Shown here: piece after piece, positions 52,359-61,044 of the stretch | Layout of the letters: every line of letters starts with the position of its first letter | How positions within the stretch are numbered: the first letter of the stretch is position 1 | From: Paenibacillus sp. MAEPY2 | Lineage (GTDB): Bacteria > Bacillota > Bacilli > Paenibacillales > Paenibacillaceae | Assembly (NCBI RefSeq): GCF_000499205.1 | Contig: NZ_AWUK01000013.1 | Location: 248,001-312,000, forward strand | Direction: 5' to 3' | Length of the DNA: 64,000 nt | Program-made: the position numbers and the translations under genes | The notes under the pieces: model-generated | What the model saw: only the letters and a program-made list of their open reading frames with translations | What the model was told of the DNA's origin: nothing | Database searches by the model: none

Positions 52359-53653
52359 TAAGGATACAGACGGTAGAGCATACGTGGGAATGCAATCGTT
52401 TCACGTACATGATCCAATCCACAGATCCATGCTACCGTCCGCTCCAATCCCAGACCGAAGCCGGAGTGAGGAACCGATCCGTATTTACGAAGGTCCAGAT
52501 ACCACTGATAAGCCTCTTCCGACAATTGATGCTCATCAAAGCGCTGCTGCATCAGTTCCGGATCATCAATCCGCTGGGAACCCCCAATAATCTCTCCGTA
52601 TCCTTCTGGTGCGATCATGTCTGCACAGAGGACCACTTCAGGACGATTTGGATCAGGTTTCATGTAAAACGCCTTGATTCCAGCCGGATAATGTGTGATA
52701 AAGACCGGTGTATCATATTTCTCGGCAATTGCCGTTTCATGCGGAGCACCGAAGTCTTCTCCCCAAGGAATATCGAAGCCTTGTCCATTCAGGAACTCAA
52801 TCGCTTCATCATACGTAATGCGCGGGAATGGAGCAACAATGTTCTCAAGCTTGGATACATCACGTCCGATGGACTCCAGTTCAGCACGGCAGTTTTTCAG
52901 AACCGTTTGAACCACGTGAGCAATAAACTTCTCTTGCACCCGCAGGCTCTCCTCGTGATCTACAAAAGCCATCTCCGGCTCAATCATCCAGAACTCGATC
53001 AGGTGACGACGTGTTTTGGATTTCTCAGCACGGAATGTAGGTCCGAAGGAATACACTTTACCCAGTGCCATCGCTGCAGCTTCCATATAGAGCTGTCCAC
53101 TTTGTGTCAGGTAAGCATCTTCATCAAAGTATTTGATGTGGAACAGGTTCGTTGTTCCTTCAGCAGATGAAGGGGTAAGAATCGGAGGATCAACCTGTGT
53201 GAATCCGTTACCATCAAAGAACTGCTGAACAGCGCGGATAATCTCAGCACGAATAACCATAATCGCACGTTGTTTCGTCGAACGCAGCCACAGATGGCGA
53301 TGATCCATCAGGAAGTCTACCCCATGCTCTTTCGGAGTAATTGGATAATTTTCAGTCAGATGGATAATTTCCACGCCAGTAACCGTCATCTCATAACCAG
53401 ATGCACTGCGGGGCTCTTCGCGGATAATACCTGTTACATACAATGAACTTTCTTGAGTCAGGCTCTTGGCAGCATTCCAGATATCTTCACTGACTTCGCT
53501 CTTAACCACTACCCCTTGAATATATCCGGTTCCATCACGCAGTTGCAAAAATTGAATTTTGCCGCTGGAACGTTTGTTGTTAATCCAGGCGCCGATCCTA
53601 ACCGTCTCGCCCACATGCTCACTCACATTACGAATTACACAATCCGTACTCAT
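52358..53653 (-). CDS. asnS: asparaginyl-tRNA synthetase
   Basis: Class IIb aminoacyl-tRNA synthetase. N-terminal OB-fold anticodon-binding domain ([35 protein letters not shown]). The catalytic core has motif 2 [25 protein letters not shown] and motif 3 [15 protein letters not shown]. About 431 residues. The frame is open to 53704; AAGGAG fits ATG at 53659 (MCMSTDC) or 53653 (MSTDCVIRN), and the latter is chosen. Distinguished from AspS by size and by motif-2 context. Confidence 0.95.
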   Translation of the reverse strand: MSTDCVIRNVSEHVGETVRIGAWINNKRSSGKIQFLQLRDGTGYIQGVVVKSEVSEDIWNAAKSLTQESSLYVTGIIREEPRSASGYEMTVTGVEIIHLTENYPITPKEHGVDFLMDHRHLWLRSTKQRAIMVIRAEIIRAVQQFFDGNGFTQVDPPILTPSSAEGTTNLFHIKYFDEDAYLTQSGQLYMEAAAMALGKVYSFGPTFRAEKSKTRRHLIEFWMIEPEMAFVDHEESLRVQEKFIAHVVQTVLKNCRAELESIGRDVSKLENIVAPFPRITYDEAIEFLNGQGFDIPWGEDFGAPHETAIAEKYDTPVFITHYPAGIKAFYMKPDPNRPEVVLCADMIAPEGYGEIIGGSQRIDDPELMQQRFDEHQLSEEAYQWYLDLRKYGSVPHSGFGLGLERTVAWICGLDHVRETIAFPRMLYRLYP

Positions 53654-53689
53654 GCACATATCTCTCCTTGGAATCCTGAATTTGAAAAT

Positions 53690-53719
53690 GCAGCGGGCAG
53701 GCATATGCCTGTCCCCTGC
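53690..53719 (-). terminator. hairpin between ackA and asnS, probable terminator or attenuator
   Basis: GCAG-GGGACAGGCA-TA-TGCCTGCCCGCTGC forms a strong stem around a 14-bp palindrome. It is followed only by ATTTTC on the minus strand, so termination may be partial. It sits about 35 nt past the ackA stop and 35 nt before the asnS start. Confidence 0.5.
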
Positions 53720-53755
53720 ACTTCCTTGTCATGCTATATTCACTTTACAATTAGA

Positions 53756-54961
53756 TTACAGAGAATTCAATACGATTCGGTGTGTATCTCTTGCAATTAC
53801 CAATTCTTCGTTCGTAGGAACGACGAGAACGTCCACTTTGGAATTTGCGGTTGTGATACGACGTGGTTCTCCCGAGCGAATCGCATTTAGCGCTTCATCC
53901 AGTTCAACGCCCAGGTACGTGAGCTGCTCACATACTTTTTGGCGAAGAATAACGGAGTTTTCACCTACACCAGCCGTAAATACAATCACGTCTACACCGT
54001 TCATTGCTGCTGCATAAGAACCGATGTATTTACGCAGACGGTATTCATACATCTCGAATGCAAGCGTGGAGTTGGCATCGCCAGCCTCCATACCCTCCGT
54101 AATTTCACGCATGTCGCTGCTGATGCCGGAGATTGCAAGAAGTCCGCTATGTTTGTTCAACATGGAGTTTACTTCGCTCACGCTTAGTTCTTCCTTGTTC
54201 ATTACATAAGGTACAATTGCCGGATCAAGGTCACCACTACGTGTTCCCATCATCAATCCTTCGAGTGGAGTCATCCCCATGGAAGTATCTACGGATACGC
54301 CGCCCTGCACAGCAGTTACGCTACCACCATTACCGACGTGGCATGTGATGATCTTCAGATCTTCCAATGGACGATCCAGGTATTCAGCTGCTGCCTTGCT
54401 TACGTAATCATGGGAAGTACCATGTGCGCCATAGCGACGAACCTTATACTTTTTGTAGAGCACACGTGGAATGGCATACAGATATGCTTTTTCCGGCATC
54501 GTTTGATGGAAAGCCGTATCAAAGACCATGACCTGTGGTACGCCCGGCATATTCGCTTCAGCCGCACGAATACCCATCATTGCTGCAGGGTTATGCAGTG
54601 GAGCCAGATCGAACAGGCGGCGGATTTCTGCTTTGGAAGCAGTATCGACCAAGGCCGATTCCTTAAATGCTTCACCACCATGAACCACACGATGTCCAAC
54701 AGCCTGGATTTCATCCACAGAACCGAGCACACCGTTTTCTTTGTCTGTCAGGATGTCAATAACTTTACGAATCGCTGTTGTATGTTCCAAAATTTCGCTA
54801 ACTTCGGTAACATCCTCACGGCCCGTTGGTTTGTGCGTCAGAATGGAAGAATCCATCCCGATCCGTTCTACCAGACCTTTTGCCAATACGGATTCATCCG
54901 TCATGTTATACAATTGATATTTGAGCGAGGAACTCCCCGCATTAATTACGAGTACTTTCAC
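53756..54961 (-). CDS. ackA: acetate kinase
   Basis: Interconverts acetyl phosphate plus ADP and acetate plus ATP. 401 residues with the ASKHA-fold motifs VLVINAGSSSLKYQLY at the N-terminus, RVVHGG near 90, MVFDTAFHQTMPEKAYLYAIP, RRYGAHGTSHDYV, CHVGNGGSVTA and FTAGVGENS. Its ATG overlaps the stop of the 3-hydroxyacyl-CoA dehydrogenase gene by four bases, so the two are cotranslated. No pta gene is nearby. Confidence 0.97.
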   Translation of the reverse strand: MKVLVINAGSSSLKYQLYNMTDESVLAKGLVERIGMDSSILTHKPTGREDVTEVSEILEHTTAIRKVIDILTDKENGVLGSVDEIQAVGHRVVHGGEAFKESALVDTASKAEIRRLFDLAPLHNPAAMMGIRAAEANMPGVPQVMVFDTAFHQTMPEKAYLYAIPRVLYKKYKVRRYGAHGTSHDYVSKAAAEYLDRPLEDLKIITCHVGNGGSVTAVQGGVSVDTSMGMTPLEGLMMGTRSGDLDPAIVPYVMNKEELSVSEVNSMLNKHSGLLAISGISSDMREITEGMEAGDANSTLAFEMYEYRLRKYIGSYAAAMNGVDVIVFTAGVGENSVILRQKVCEQLTYLGVELDEALNAIRSGEPRRITTANSKVDVLVVPTNEELVIARDTHRIVLNSL

Positions 54962-55830
54962 AGCCGATCACCATCCTTGTCGTACTTGAAGAATCCTTCG
55001 CCTGTTTTGACACCCAGGTGTCCTGCACGCACCATTTTTTTCAGGACCGTGGAAGGACGATATTTCAACTCACCGAATTCACGGAACATTCTTTCGAGTG
55101 CAGCTTCTACCGAATCCAGTCCGAAACGGTCTGCCATCTCAAGCGGTCCGTGCTGGAAGTTATATCCGATACGCATGGCGTCATCAATATCTTCAGCGGA
55201 AGCGACACCTTCCTGCAATACATGCAGTGCTTCGTTAATCAAAAGACAGATCAGTCTGGACGTAACAAATCCAGGCGATTCATAGATCATAACGCCTTTT
55301 TTGTCTGCTACTTCTTCCACAAAACGTCTAGTTTCTTCAAATGTGGAATCTGAGGTTTTCAGACCACGAATAATCTCTACAAGATCAACCCGGGAAACCG
55401 GGTGAATAAAGTGCATACCAATAACACGCTCTGGGAATTTGGTCGAGCTTGCAAGCTCAGTCAAACTCAGCGTGGATGTATTACTTGCAAGAATAACGTT
55501 GCTTGGGCAAACTTGGTCGAGTTGACTAAATACCGCTTTTTTCGCGTCCAGATCTTCGGAAATGGTCTCAATAACCATATCGCAAGATCCGAGTTCAGCC
55601 AAATGAGCAACTTTGGTAATACGGGAGAGAATCAATTTCTTCTCCGCTTTCGTAATAGCCCATTTCTCCAGTTGTTTGTCAAGATTGGTCTCAATCATGT
55701 TATATGCATGATCCAGCTTCTCCGTCGTATGCTCCACCAGAAGCACATCAAGTCCTTTGGCTGCAAGCATCTGGGAAATACCTTGTCCCATCGTGCCGCC
55801 GCCGACAACTCCTATCTTTTTGAAAAACAT
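54958..55830 (-). CDS. hbd: 3-hydroxybutyryl-CoA dehydrogenase
   Basis: NAD(P)-dependent 3-hydroxyacyl-CoA dehydrogenase of 290 residues. Rossmann motif IGVVGGGTMGQGISQMLAAKGLDVLLVE (about 6-33), catalytic HFIHPVSRVDLVEII (about 138-152), SPGFVTSRLICLLINEALHVLQEG, and the C-terminal domain with GVKTGEGFF. Length fits the short, single-function enzymes of butyrate/PHB-type metabolism rather than fused beta-oxidation proteins. Forms an overlapping pair with ackA. Thiolase and crotonase genes are not in the window, so the pathway is unclear. Confidence 0.93.
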   Translation of the reverse strand: MFFKKIGVVGGGTMGQGISQMLAAKGLDVLLVEHTTEKLDHAYNMIETNLDKQLEKWAITKAEKKLILSRITKVAHLAELGSCDMVIETISEDLDAKKAVFSQLDQVCPSNVILASNTSTLSLTELASSTKFPERVIGMHFIHPVSRVDLVEIIRGLKTSDSTFEETRRFVEEVADKKGVMIYESPGFVTSRLICLLINEALHVLQEGVASAEDIDDAMRIGYNFQHGPLEMADRFGLDSVEAALERMFREFGELKYRPSTVLKKMVRAGHLGVKTGEGFFKYDKDGDRL

Positions 55831-55937
55831 GGTTCTGCTCCATCCTTTCGGTTCTCTATTTCTCTATTGTACCCTGTTCGCCGAAAATTACAAATTTCGA
55901 CCCAACATATAATAATATCTTAGCACGAGTGAAATGT

Positions 55938-55972
55938 AAAAAAAAATAACCGACATAAATAAATTATGCCGG
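55938..55972 (-). terminator. terminator of the FtsH-like operon
   Basis: CCGGCATAA/TTATGTCGG stem (55950-55958 and 55964-55972), then TTAT9 on the minus strand. The 5' arm includes the stop codon of the protease gene. Confidence 0.8.
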
Positions 55973-57466
55973 TAGAAGGGCGCTGTCACGAAATTGACAA
56001 CGAAATTGATCGCCAGACAACACTTCTTCCCTGAGCAGCGTGTCGAGGGAATTGTCGAATATTGTCCGCTGTTCTTCAAGCAATTGTTTGGTCTGTTCCA
56101 TCAGGTCTTGCAGGATCAATTTGTTCTCCCGCATCAATTCTTCCGTCGTTACCATATCCATATTAACAATACCCAACGAAGTAAGTCCTGAAGCCATCAT
56201 CGTCTGTACCACATTCGTTGCTTGTTCAAAGTCATTACGTGATCCTGTACTGCGTCCACCGTAATACATTTCCTCTGCTGCCGCACCACCGAGGGCAATC
56301 ATGATCTGCTCTTCCAGGAAACGCTTTGTGTACAGAAATTGTTCTTGCTGCGGGTTATGACGTACATATCCCAGTGCCTGTCCACGCGGACTGAGTGCCA
56401 CCTGACTCACACTGCCAGGACGAACCAGTTCAGCCATAATGGCATGTCCCAATTCATGAATAGCCACTCTTTTTTTCTCTTCCACGCTGGATTCGCGGTC
56501 CGTCTTCTCACCCATCATTACTTTATCAATCGCAAGGGACAGATGACGCTGTTCAATGTTGAGCAGCCCGTCTCTCATCGCATAAATTGCAGCTTCGTTC
56601 ATCACACTTTCCAGCTGTGCTCCAGAAAAGCCATAGGATTCTTCGGCTGTCTTCTCAAGATTTACCCCTTCCAAAAGAGGCTTATTGACTGCATGCAGCT
56701 CCAATATGTGTTTTCTGCCTTTTTTATCCGGCAAGTCCACCTGAATATGACGGTCAAAACGTCCTGGACGCGTCAGCGCGCTATCCAGCATTTCTTTTCG
56801 GTTTGTAGCAGCGATCACGAGTATTCGCGGTGTTTCGGAAGAGTAGATGCCATCCATTTCCGTCAACAGCTGATTCAGCGTCTGATCATATTCACGCTGT
56901 TGTCCACCTTCCCGTTTTCCACCGATCACATCAATTTCATCGATAAATATAATGGCATTTTCTTTATTTTCTTTTGCAGCACGAGTTCTCGCATCCCGAA
57001 ACAAATCCCGTATTCTGCCGGCACCCACACCGACATACATTTCAACAAACTCACTGCCTGAAGCAGCTACAAAAACAGAGTCGGTATAATGAGCAGCAGC
57101 TTTGGCCATCAAGGTTTTGCCTGTTCCAGGAGGACCTGTGAGCAGGATCCCTTTCAAAGGACGAATACCAAACTTCTGAATTTCCTCATGTCGAATGAGA
57201 AAATCAAGCGCTTCCCTCAGCTCCTGCTTCGCACTCTCCTGACCGCCAATTTCTTCAAAAGTCAGCTTGGACGGTCCTTTTTTCTTGCGTTTGCGTTCCT
57301 GACCCGCACCCACCGTAATTCCACCACGCATTTGCATCATGAGCAGCAAAGCTCCCACAATCATTGCAGCGATCAGAATGGGAATCATGTTTACACCGAT
57401 AAAAGCGAGAAAGATAATTAATACGGGTACAAATCCAATGGCAATTTCTTTCGTCCATTTAGGCAT
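55964..57466 (-). CDS. FtsH-like membrane AAA+ zinc metalloprotease, compact form
   Basis: 500-residue relative of FtsH. The N-terminus has a closely spaced hydrophobic hairpin (about 8-45) in place of the usual two helices with a roughly 70-residue outer loop. The AAA+ domain has Walker A GPPGTGKTLMAKAAAHY (about 113), pore loop SEFVEMYVGVGAGRIRDLF, Walker B AIIFIDEIDVIG, and second-region-of-homology ATNRKEMLDSALTRPGRFDRHI. The protease domain has the zinc site HELGHAIMAEL (about 340) and the third ligand in GSRNDFEQATNV. It ends shortly after the protease fold, shorter than canonical FtsH (about 640). It overlaps an upstream membrane-protein gene by eight nt. A housekeeping FtsH is expected elsewhere. 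Confidence 0.9.
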   Translation of the reverse strand: MPKWTKEIAIGFVPVLIIFLAFIGVNMIPILIAAMIVGALLLMMQMRGGITVGAGQERKRKKKGPSKLTFEEIGGQESAKQELREALDFLIRHEEIQKFGIRPLKGILLTGPPGTGKTLMAKAAAHYTDSVFVAASGSEFVEMYVGVGAGRIRDLFRDARTRAAKENKENAIIFIDEIDVIGGKREGGQQREYDQTLNQLLTEMDGIYSSETPRILVIAATNRKEMLDSALTRPGRFDRHIQVDLPDKKGRKHILELHAVNKPLLEGVNLEKTAEESYGFSGAQLESVMNEAAIYAMRDGLLNIEQRHLSLAIDKVMMGEKTDRESSVEEKKRVAIHELGHAIMAELVRPGSVSQVALSPRGQALGYVRHNPQQEQFLYTKRFLEEQIMIALGGAAAEEMYYGGRSTGSRNDFEQATNVVQTMMASGLTSLGIVNMDMVTTEELMRENKLILQDLMEQTKQLLEEQRTIFDNSLDTLLREEVLSGDQFRCQFRDSALLPA

Positions 57467-57986
57467 TTGGCCACACTCCTATCTGACCGGGCACACGCGG
57501 CAGAATAATAAACTTGCTGGCATCTCCATCTCTGAGGCTGACATATACATTATTGTCATCCATGGCTGTGTTTACCTTGATCCCATTCGTAGCCATTTTA
57601 GACAAGGTCGGTGTAATCTCGGTGTATTCTTTGCTCTCCATAGCCTGAGCTACGGTAAACATGGCGCTACCCCACCAGCTTTCCAGCGCTTCGTTGGAAT
57701 GATCCACGACATCCAGCTTCAACGAACGAGTGCCAATCAGGGTTTGTCCTTCTTTGTGAATATATTGTACCAACCTGCCCAAATCAACATCCGGCTGCAG
57801 ATCGAGTTTCAACTGTACATCATTGCGGTTAATAGTTAATTGTACATCATTGACTCCATCGTACTGGGTAACCATCTTTTCAATTGGGCTTTGCACAGCC
57901 ACATGACGATACACAAACCAACCTCCAAACAACACAACGGCTGAAATGACGGCAGTCAGAGCAATAGGCAATACTTTTATCTTCAA
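57459..57986 (-). CDS. single-pass membrane protein paired with the FtsH-like protease
   Basis: About 175 residues: an N-terminal transmembrane anchor (VLPIALTAVISAVVLFGGWFVY, about 5-26) and an extracytoplasmic domain. The latter has repeated beta strands (VNDVQLTINRNDVQLKLDLQPDVDLGRLVQYIHKEG, SKFIILPRVPG) of no family I can name. The open frame starts at 58127, but TTG at 57986 is the likely start: GGAGGGG stands 8-10 nt upstream, and the upstream codons are not protein-like. Its 3' end overlaps the protease start by eight nt, suggesting the two proteins work together, for example as an adaptor or a substrate regulator (inference). Confidence 0.75.
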   Translation of the reverse strand: MKIKVLPIALTAVISAVVLFGGWFVYRHVAVQSPIEKMVTQYDGVNDVQLTINRNDVQLKLDLQPDVDLGRLVQYIHKEGQTLIGTRSLKLDVVDHSNEALESWWGSAMFTVAQAMESKEYTEITPTLSKMATNGIKVNTAMDDNNVYVSLRDGDASKFIILPRVPGQIGVWPNA

Positions 57987-58213
57987 GTGAGTTACCCCTC
58001 CTATAATTTGGCCCATTCTATAGCTTGTAGGCAAGAATATGAATATGTGTACGTAAAGTCCTGTGATGTGTCTAAAAGGATTTATTTGTGTATGATGTAT
58101 CCTTGAATACATATTTGAGTATATCACATCGTATATACAATATCTAAGGCGAAAATATGAATAAATTATTAATTTTAACTATTCAAATCCAAAATGATCA
58201 AGAAAACACGTCA

Positions 58214-58252
58214 AAGAACCGGTCCAGTCGGGTTTCCGTCTGCCGGTTCTTT
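58214..58252 (-). terminator. probable terminator after ypmB
   Basis: AAAGAACCGG/CCGGTTCTTT stem of about ten base pairs with an inner GACGGAAACCCGAC loop, about 40 nt past the ypmB stop. The T tail is broken (TTTGACGTGTTTTC), so strength is uncertain. Confidence 0.55.
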
Positions 58253-58289
58253 ACTGTATTCTTTTTAGAAAATAGTACGTCTGCTGATT

Positions 58290-58820
58290 CTAGCTATTCG
58301 GAATCGTATAGACCAGGTCAACCTGTTCCCCGTTACTAAAGCGGTAAAAGCGGTAATAATTGTGAGTAGCATCGTTATAATACACTTGCCATACATAGAT
58401 TCCATTCACAACACCTGGCATGATTCGTTTGATCTCCCCGCCTGGAACTTCAGAGCTGAACCGATTTCGAATCTGTGCTTCAGACATGCCGTTCTTCAGC
58501 AGTTCACTGTGCACCGCATTGGTCCCCGTCACAGGCTTGTTATTCTCATCAAACTTGATCCACACCAAGACATCCTGGTTATCATTATTTTTACCGATCA
58601 GGGTCCAGTATATGTTGTCTCCGCCGTCTTTTTGCCCCCAGACATACTTACGCAGGTCTTCGTGTGACGTAATCCCGACCTGTTCCTGGGCCGCCTGTAT
58701 GGCCAACGCCTCTTCCTTGCGCTGATCCTGAGTAACATAGACATAATAACGCTGAAGTCCAAACAGAATCAGAACCAGGAGCAGCAGCGAAATCCATATC
58801 CACTTCTTTTTTTTCTTCAA
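58290..58820 (-). CDS. ypmB: YpmB-like membrane-anchored protein
   Basis: 176 residues: a basic N-terminus (MKKKKKWIW), one transmembrane segment (about 8-26), and an extracytoplasmic part with two PepSY-like/DUF5590 units. The units comprise the EALAIQAAQEQVGITSHEDLRKYVWGQKDGGDNIYWTLIGKN stretch and the ELLKNGMSEAQIRNRFSSEVPGGEIKRIMPGVVNGIYVWQVYY stretch. This matches Bacillus YpmB in size and layout, and the gene lies between dinG and asnS as in Bacillus. Function unknown; PepSY-type domains often inhibit proteases. It follows the amidohydrolase gene by 41 nt. Confidence 0.8.
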   Translation of the reverse strand: MKKKKKWIWISLLLLVLILFGLQRYYVYVTQDQRKEEALAIQAAQEQVGITSHEDLRKYVWGQKDGGDNIYWTLIGKNNDNQDVLVWIKFDENNKPVTGTNAVHSELLKNGMSEAQIRNRFSSEVPGGEIKRIMPGVVNGIYVWQVYYNDATHNYYRFYRFSNGEQVDLVYTIPNS

Positions 58821-58861
58821 AAGCCGAACTTCCTTTCCCTATGACGATGCTGTCCTTGGAA

Positions 58862-60169
58862 TTAACGGGCAAGCAGACCGTCAAATGCCAGTTGAGACTC
58901 ACGCAAAATACGCTCTTCATCCATCGTAAGACATTCGCCATGTTTAACCACTTGTTTACCATCCACCCACACATGCTCTACATCTTTGGCTGATGCCGAG
59001 TAAATGGTATGGGAAATCAGATCCGTATGCGGATAGAAATGGGCCTGTTCAATATTCAAGGCGATGAAGTCAGCCTTCATGCCTGTTTGCAGTGCTCCTG
59101 TATTGTTCAGGAATATGGATTTGGCACCATACGAAGTTCCAAGCAGAAGTGCTTCACCTGCTGGCACTGCGGTAGGGTCACCGGACACACCTTTGTGAAT
59201 CAAAGCAGCAAGTCTCATCTCTTCAAACATATCGAGGTTATTGTTACTTGCTGGTCCATCTGTTCCGAGGGACACGGTTACCCCTGCTTTCAGCAGATCA
59301 GGTACTCGTGCAACACCCGAAGCCAATTTCAGATTACTGCCTGGATTGTGGGAGACTGCTACATCATGTGATGCAAGAATTTCGATCTCCTCATCATTCA
59401 GATGTACCGCATGTGCAACCAGAGATGGACGGGAGAAAAATCCTAGCTTCTCCAGATGTGCAACCGGACGCAGTCCGTAATCAGCCACGTTCTGTTCCAC
59501 TTCACGAAGCGTTTCAGACATATGCGTATGCAAAGGCAGATTCAAGTCATGAGCAACCTGTACCAGCTTCTCTATGTAATCCGGAGGGCAAGTGTAAGGT
59601 GCGTGTGGAGAAATTACGGTTGTAATTCTTCCGTCTGCTTGTCCATTCCATTGACGGGCAAATGCTGCGGATTCTTCCAGCTTGCGCTGTTGTTCTTCCG
59701 CTGAGCAAAGTCCGATTACCCCTCGTGCCAGAGCAGCCCGAACGCCGGATTGTTCCACCACTTTTGCAACCTGATCCATATGATCATACATATCCAGAAA
59801 CGCTGTTGTTCCACCTTTCAACATTTCAAGTACGGAAAGTGATGTGCCCCAATATACGTCTTCAGACGTCATTTTGGCTTCCATTGGCCACATTTTCTCC
59901 TGCAACCATACTTGTAATGCCAAATCATCTCCATGACCTCTCAGAAGCGACATGGCTGCGTGACCATGCGTATTGATCAGACCCGGCAAGAAGAGCAGTC
60001 CTTTTCCGTCCACCTTTGTCAGACTTTCGTCTCCTTCCGGCAAAGTCTCACCAATATGCACAATCTTGTCATTCTCGACAACCATATAACCTTGAACCAC
60101 TTTCCAATTCGTGCCCTCACTCACTGCAAATTTGCCGTTGTGAATTACCCATCTATTTGTCGTTATCAT
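58862..60169 (-). CDS. mtaD: 5'-methylthioadenosine/S-adenosylhomocysteine deaminase
   Basis: Zinc amidohydrolase that deaminates methylthioadenosine and S-adenosylhomocysteine to the inosine forms. About 435 residues with FLPGLINTHGHAAMSLLRGHGDDLALQVWLQEKMWP near 60-95, SPHAPYTCPPD, LHTHMSETLREV, AHAVHLNDEEI and SLGTDGPASNNNLDMFEEMR, which together carry the metal ligands. The frame opens at 60235. ATG at 60169 overlaps the rex 3' end by 17 nt and has AAAGGA eight nt upstream inside rex. Translation coupling to rex is likely. Chlorohydrolase-type relatives are possible alternatives for the substrate. Confidence 0.87.
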   Translation of the reverse strand: MITTNRWVIHNGKFAVSEGTNWKVVQGYMVVENDKIVHIGETLPEGDESLTKVDGKGLLFLPGLINTHGHAAMSLLRGHGDDLALQVWLQEKMWPMEAKMTSEDVYWGTSLSVLEMLKGGTTAFLDMYDHMDQVAKVVEQSGVRAALARGVIGLCSAEEQQRKLEESAAFARQWNGQADGRITTVISPHAPYTCPPDYIEKLVQVAHDLNLPLHTHMSETLREVEQNVADYGLRPVAHLEKLGFFSRPSLVAHAVHLNDEEIEILASHDVAVSHNPGSNLKLASGVARVPDLLKAGVTVSLGTDGPASNNNLDMFEEMRLAALIHKGVSGDPTAVPAGEALLLGTSYGAKSIFLNNTGALQTGMKADFIALNIEQAHFYPHTDLISHTIYSASAKDVEHVWVDGKQVVKHGECLTMDEERILRESQLAFDGLLAR

Positions 60170-60806
60170 CCTCGTCGTCCTTTCCGTTCTCCAAATAATA
60201 AGCAAGGCTAAGCAAATCCGTCGTAAAATCGGCATGATGAATGCGAATATGCGGCGGGGTCTTCAGGATGGTTGGCGCAAAATTCAGAATCGCTTCAATT
60301 CCTGACTCAATCAACTGATCGGCAACATTTTGGGCTTCCGTATCCGGAACCGTGATAATCCCTATACGAATGTTATCTTTTTTGACCGAATCCGTTAATT
60401 CATTCATCGGTTGCACCGTCAGACTGTTAATTTGACTTCCAATCTTCGGACCGAAGGCATCAAATACAGCGACAATCTTCATGTTGTCTTTGAGGTAGGC
60501 ATTGTAATTGGACAAGGCGTGTCCTAAATTACCTGCTCCGACAAGAGCTACATTGATCTGCTGGTCTATTTTCAGAATATGGCGGATCTTCTCGATGAGA
60601 TATGAAACGTCATATCCGATCCCTTTACGACCAAAGTCACCGAAGTAAGCCAGGTCTTTACGAATCTGAGCCGGATTCAAATCCAGTCTCAATCCAAGTT
60701 CTTGTGAAGAAACCGTATTGACTTCGCGCTGATGCAGTTCATTCAAATAACGCAAGTAAACAGGCAATCTACGCACCACGGCTTCCGAAATTTTATCTGA
60801 TTTCAT
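60153..60806 (-). CDS. rex: redox-sensing transcriptional repressor Rex
   Basis: NADH/NAD+-sensing repressor of fermentative and respiratory genes. 217 residues: N-terminal winged helix (ISEAVVRRLPVYLRYLNELHQREVNTVSSQELGLRLDLNPAQIRKDLAYFGDFGRKGIGYDV, about 7-68) and a Rossmann domain (NVALVGAGNLGHALSNYNAYLKDNMKIVAVFDAFGPKIG, about 80-125) with the domain-swapping C-terminal helix. The acidic tail KDDEDDNDK overlaps the start of mtaD. GGGGGAG precedes the ATG. I saw no consensus Rex box (TTGTGAA-N-TTCACAA) in its own leader. Confidence 0.96.
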   Translation of the reverse strand: MKSDKISEAVVRRLPVYLRYLNELHQREVNTVSSQELGLRLDLNPAQIRKDLAYFGDFGRKGIGYDVSYLIEKIRHILKIDQQINVALVGAGNLGHALSNYNAYLKDNMKIVAVFDAFGPKIGSQINSLTVQPMNELTDSVKKDNIRIGIITVPDTEAQNVADQLIESGIEAILNFAPTILKTPPHIRIHHADFTTDLLSLAYYLENGKDDEDDNDK

Positions 60807-60852
60807 TCATTGCTCCCCCTTACCAAGGCCACGATAGATAGATGAAAAGAAT

Positions 60853-60905
60853 GAGCACCCTGTCTAAAACGATGCAAAAAGATGACTGAATTAAACAGGA
60901 TGCTC
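60853..60905 (-). promoter_or_regulatory. long hairpin in the rex leader
   Basis: GAGCATCCTGT/ACAGGGTGCTC (11 bp, one G-U) encloses a 31-nt loop, just downstream of a possible TATATAA -10 (about 60911-60917). The following ATTCTTTTC is a weak T run, so it may be either a terminator for dinG transcripts or a leader structure for rex. A 6-bp dyad ATTCAT-GAA-ATGAAT lies at 60960-60974. Confidence 0.45.
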
Positions 60906-61044
60906 CTTGTTATATAATGGATAATTGCTTAAATTACTTCTTTAATCGCTTTACTCACTATTCATGAAATGAATGAATGATATTGCTCAATTTTACCGCC
61001 AAATAGTGGCTTCATGCAATCATATAAGCTACAGAGCATAGCTG

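Noticed and set aside
53690..53719. T-box or other riboswitch ahead of asnS
   Set aside because: Only a simple hairpin is present; there is no GGTGGTACCGCG-type T-box sequence and too little leader length.
60807..61040. Rex operator in the rex leader
   Set aside because: No TTGTGAA-N-TTCACAA-like site; only a shorter unrelated dyad and a hairpin are present.
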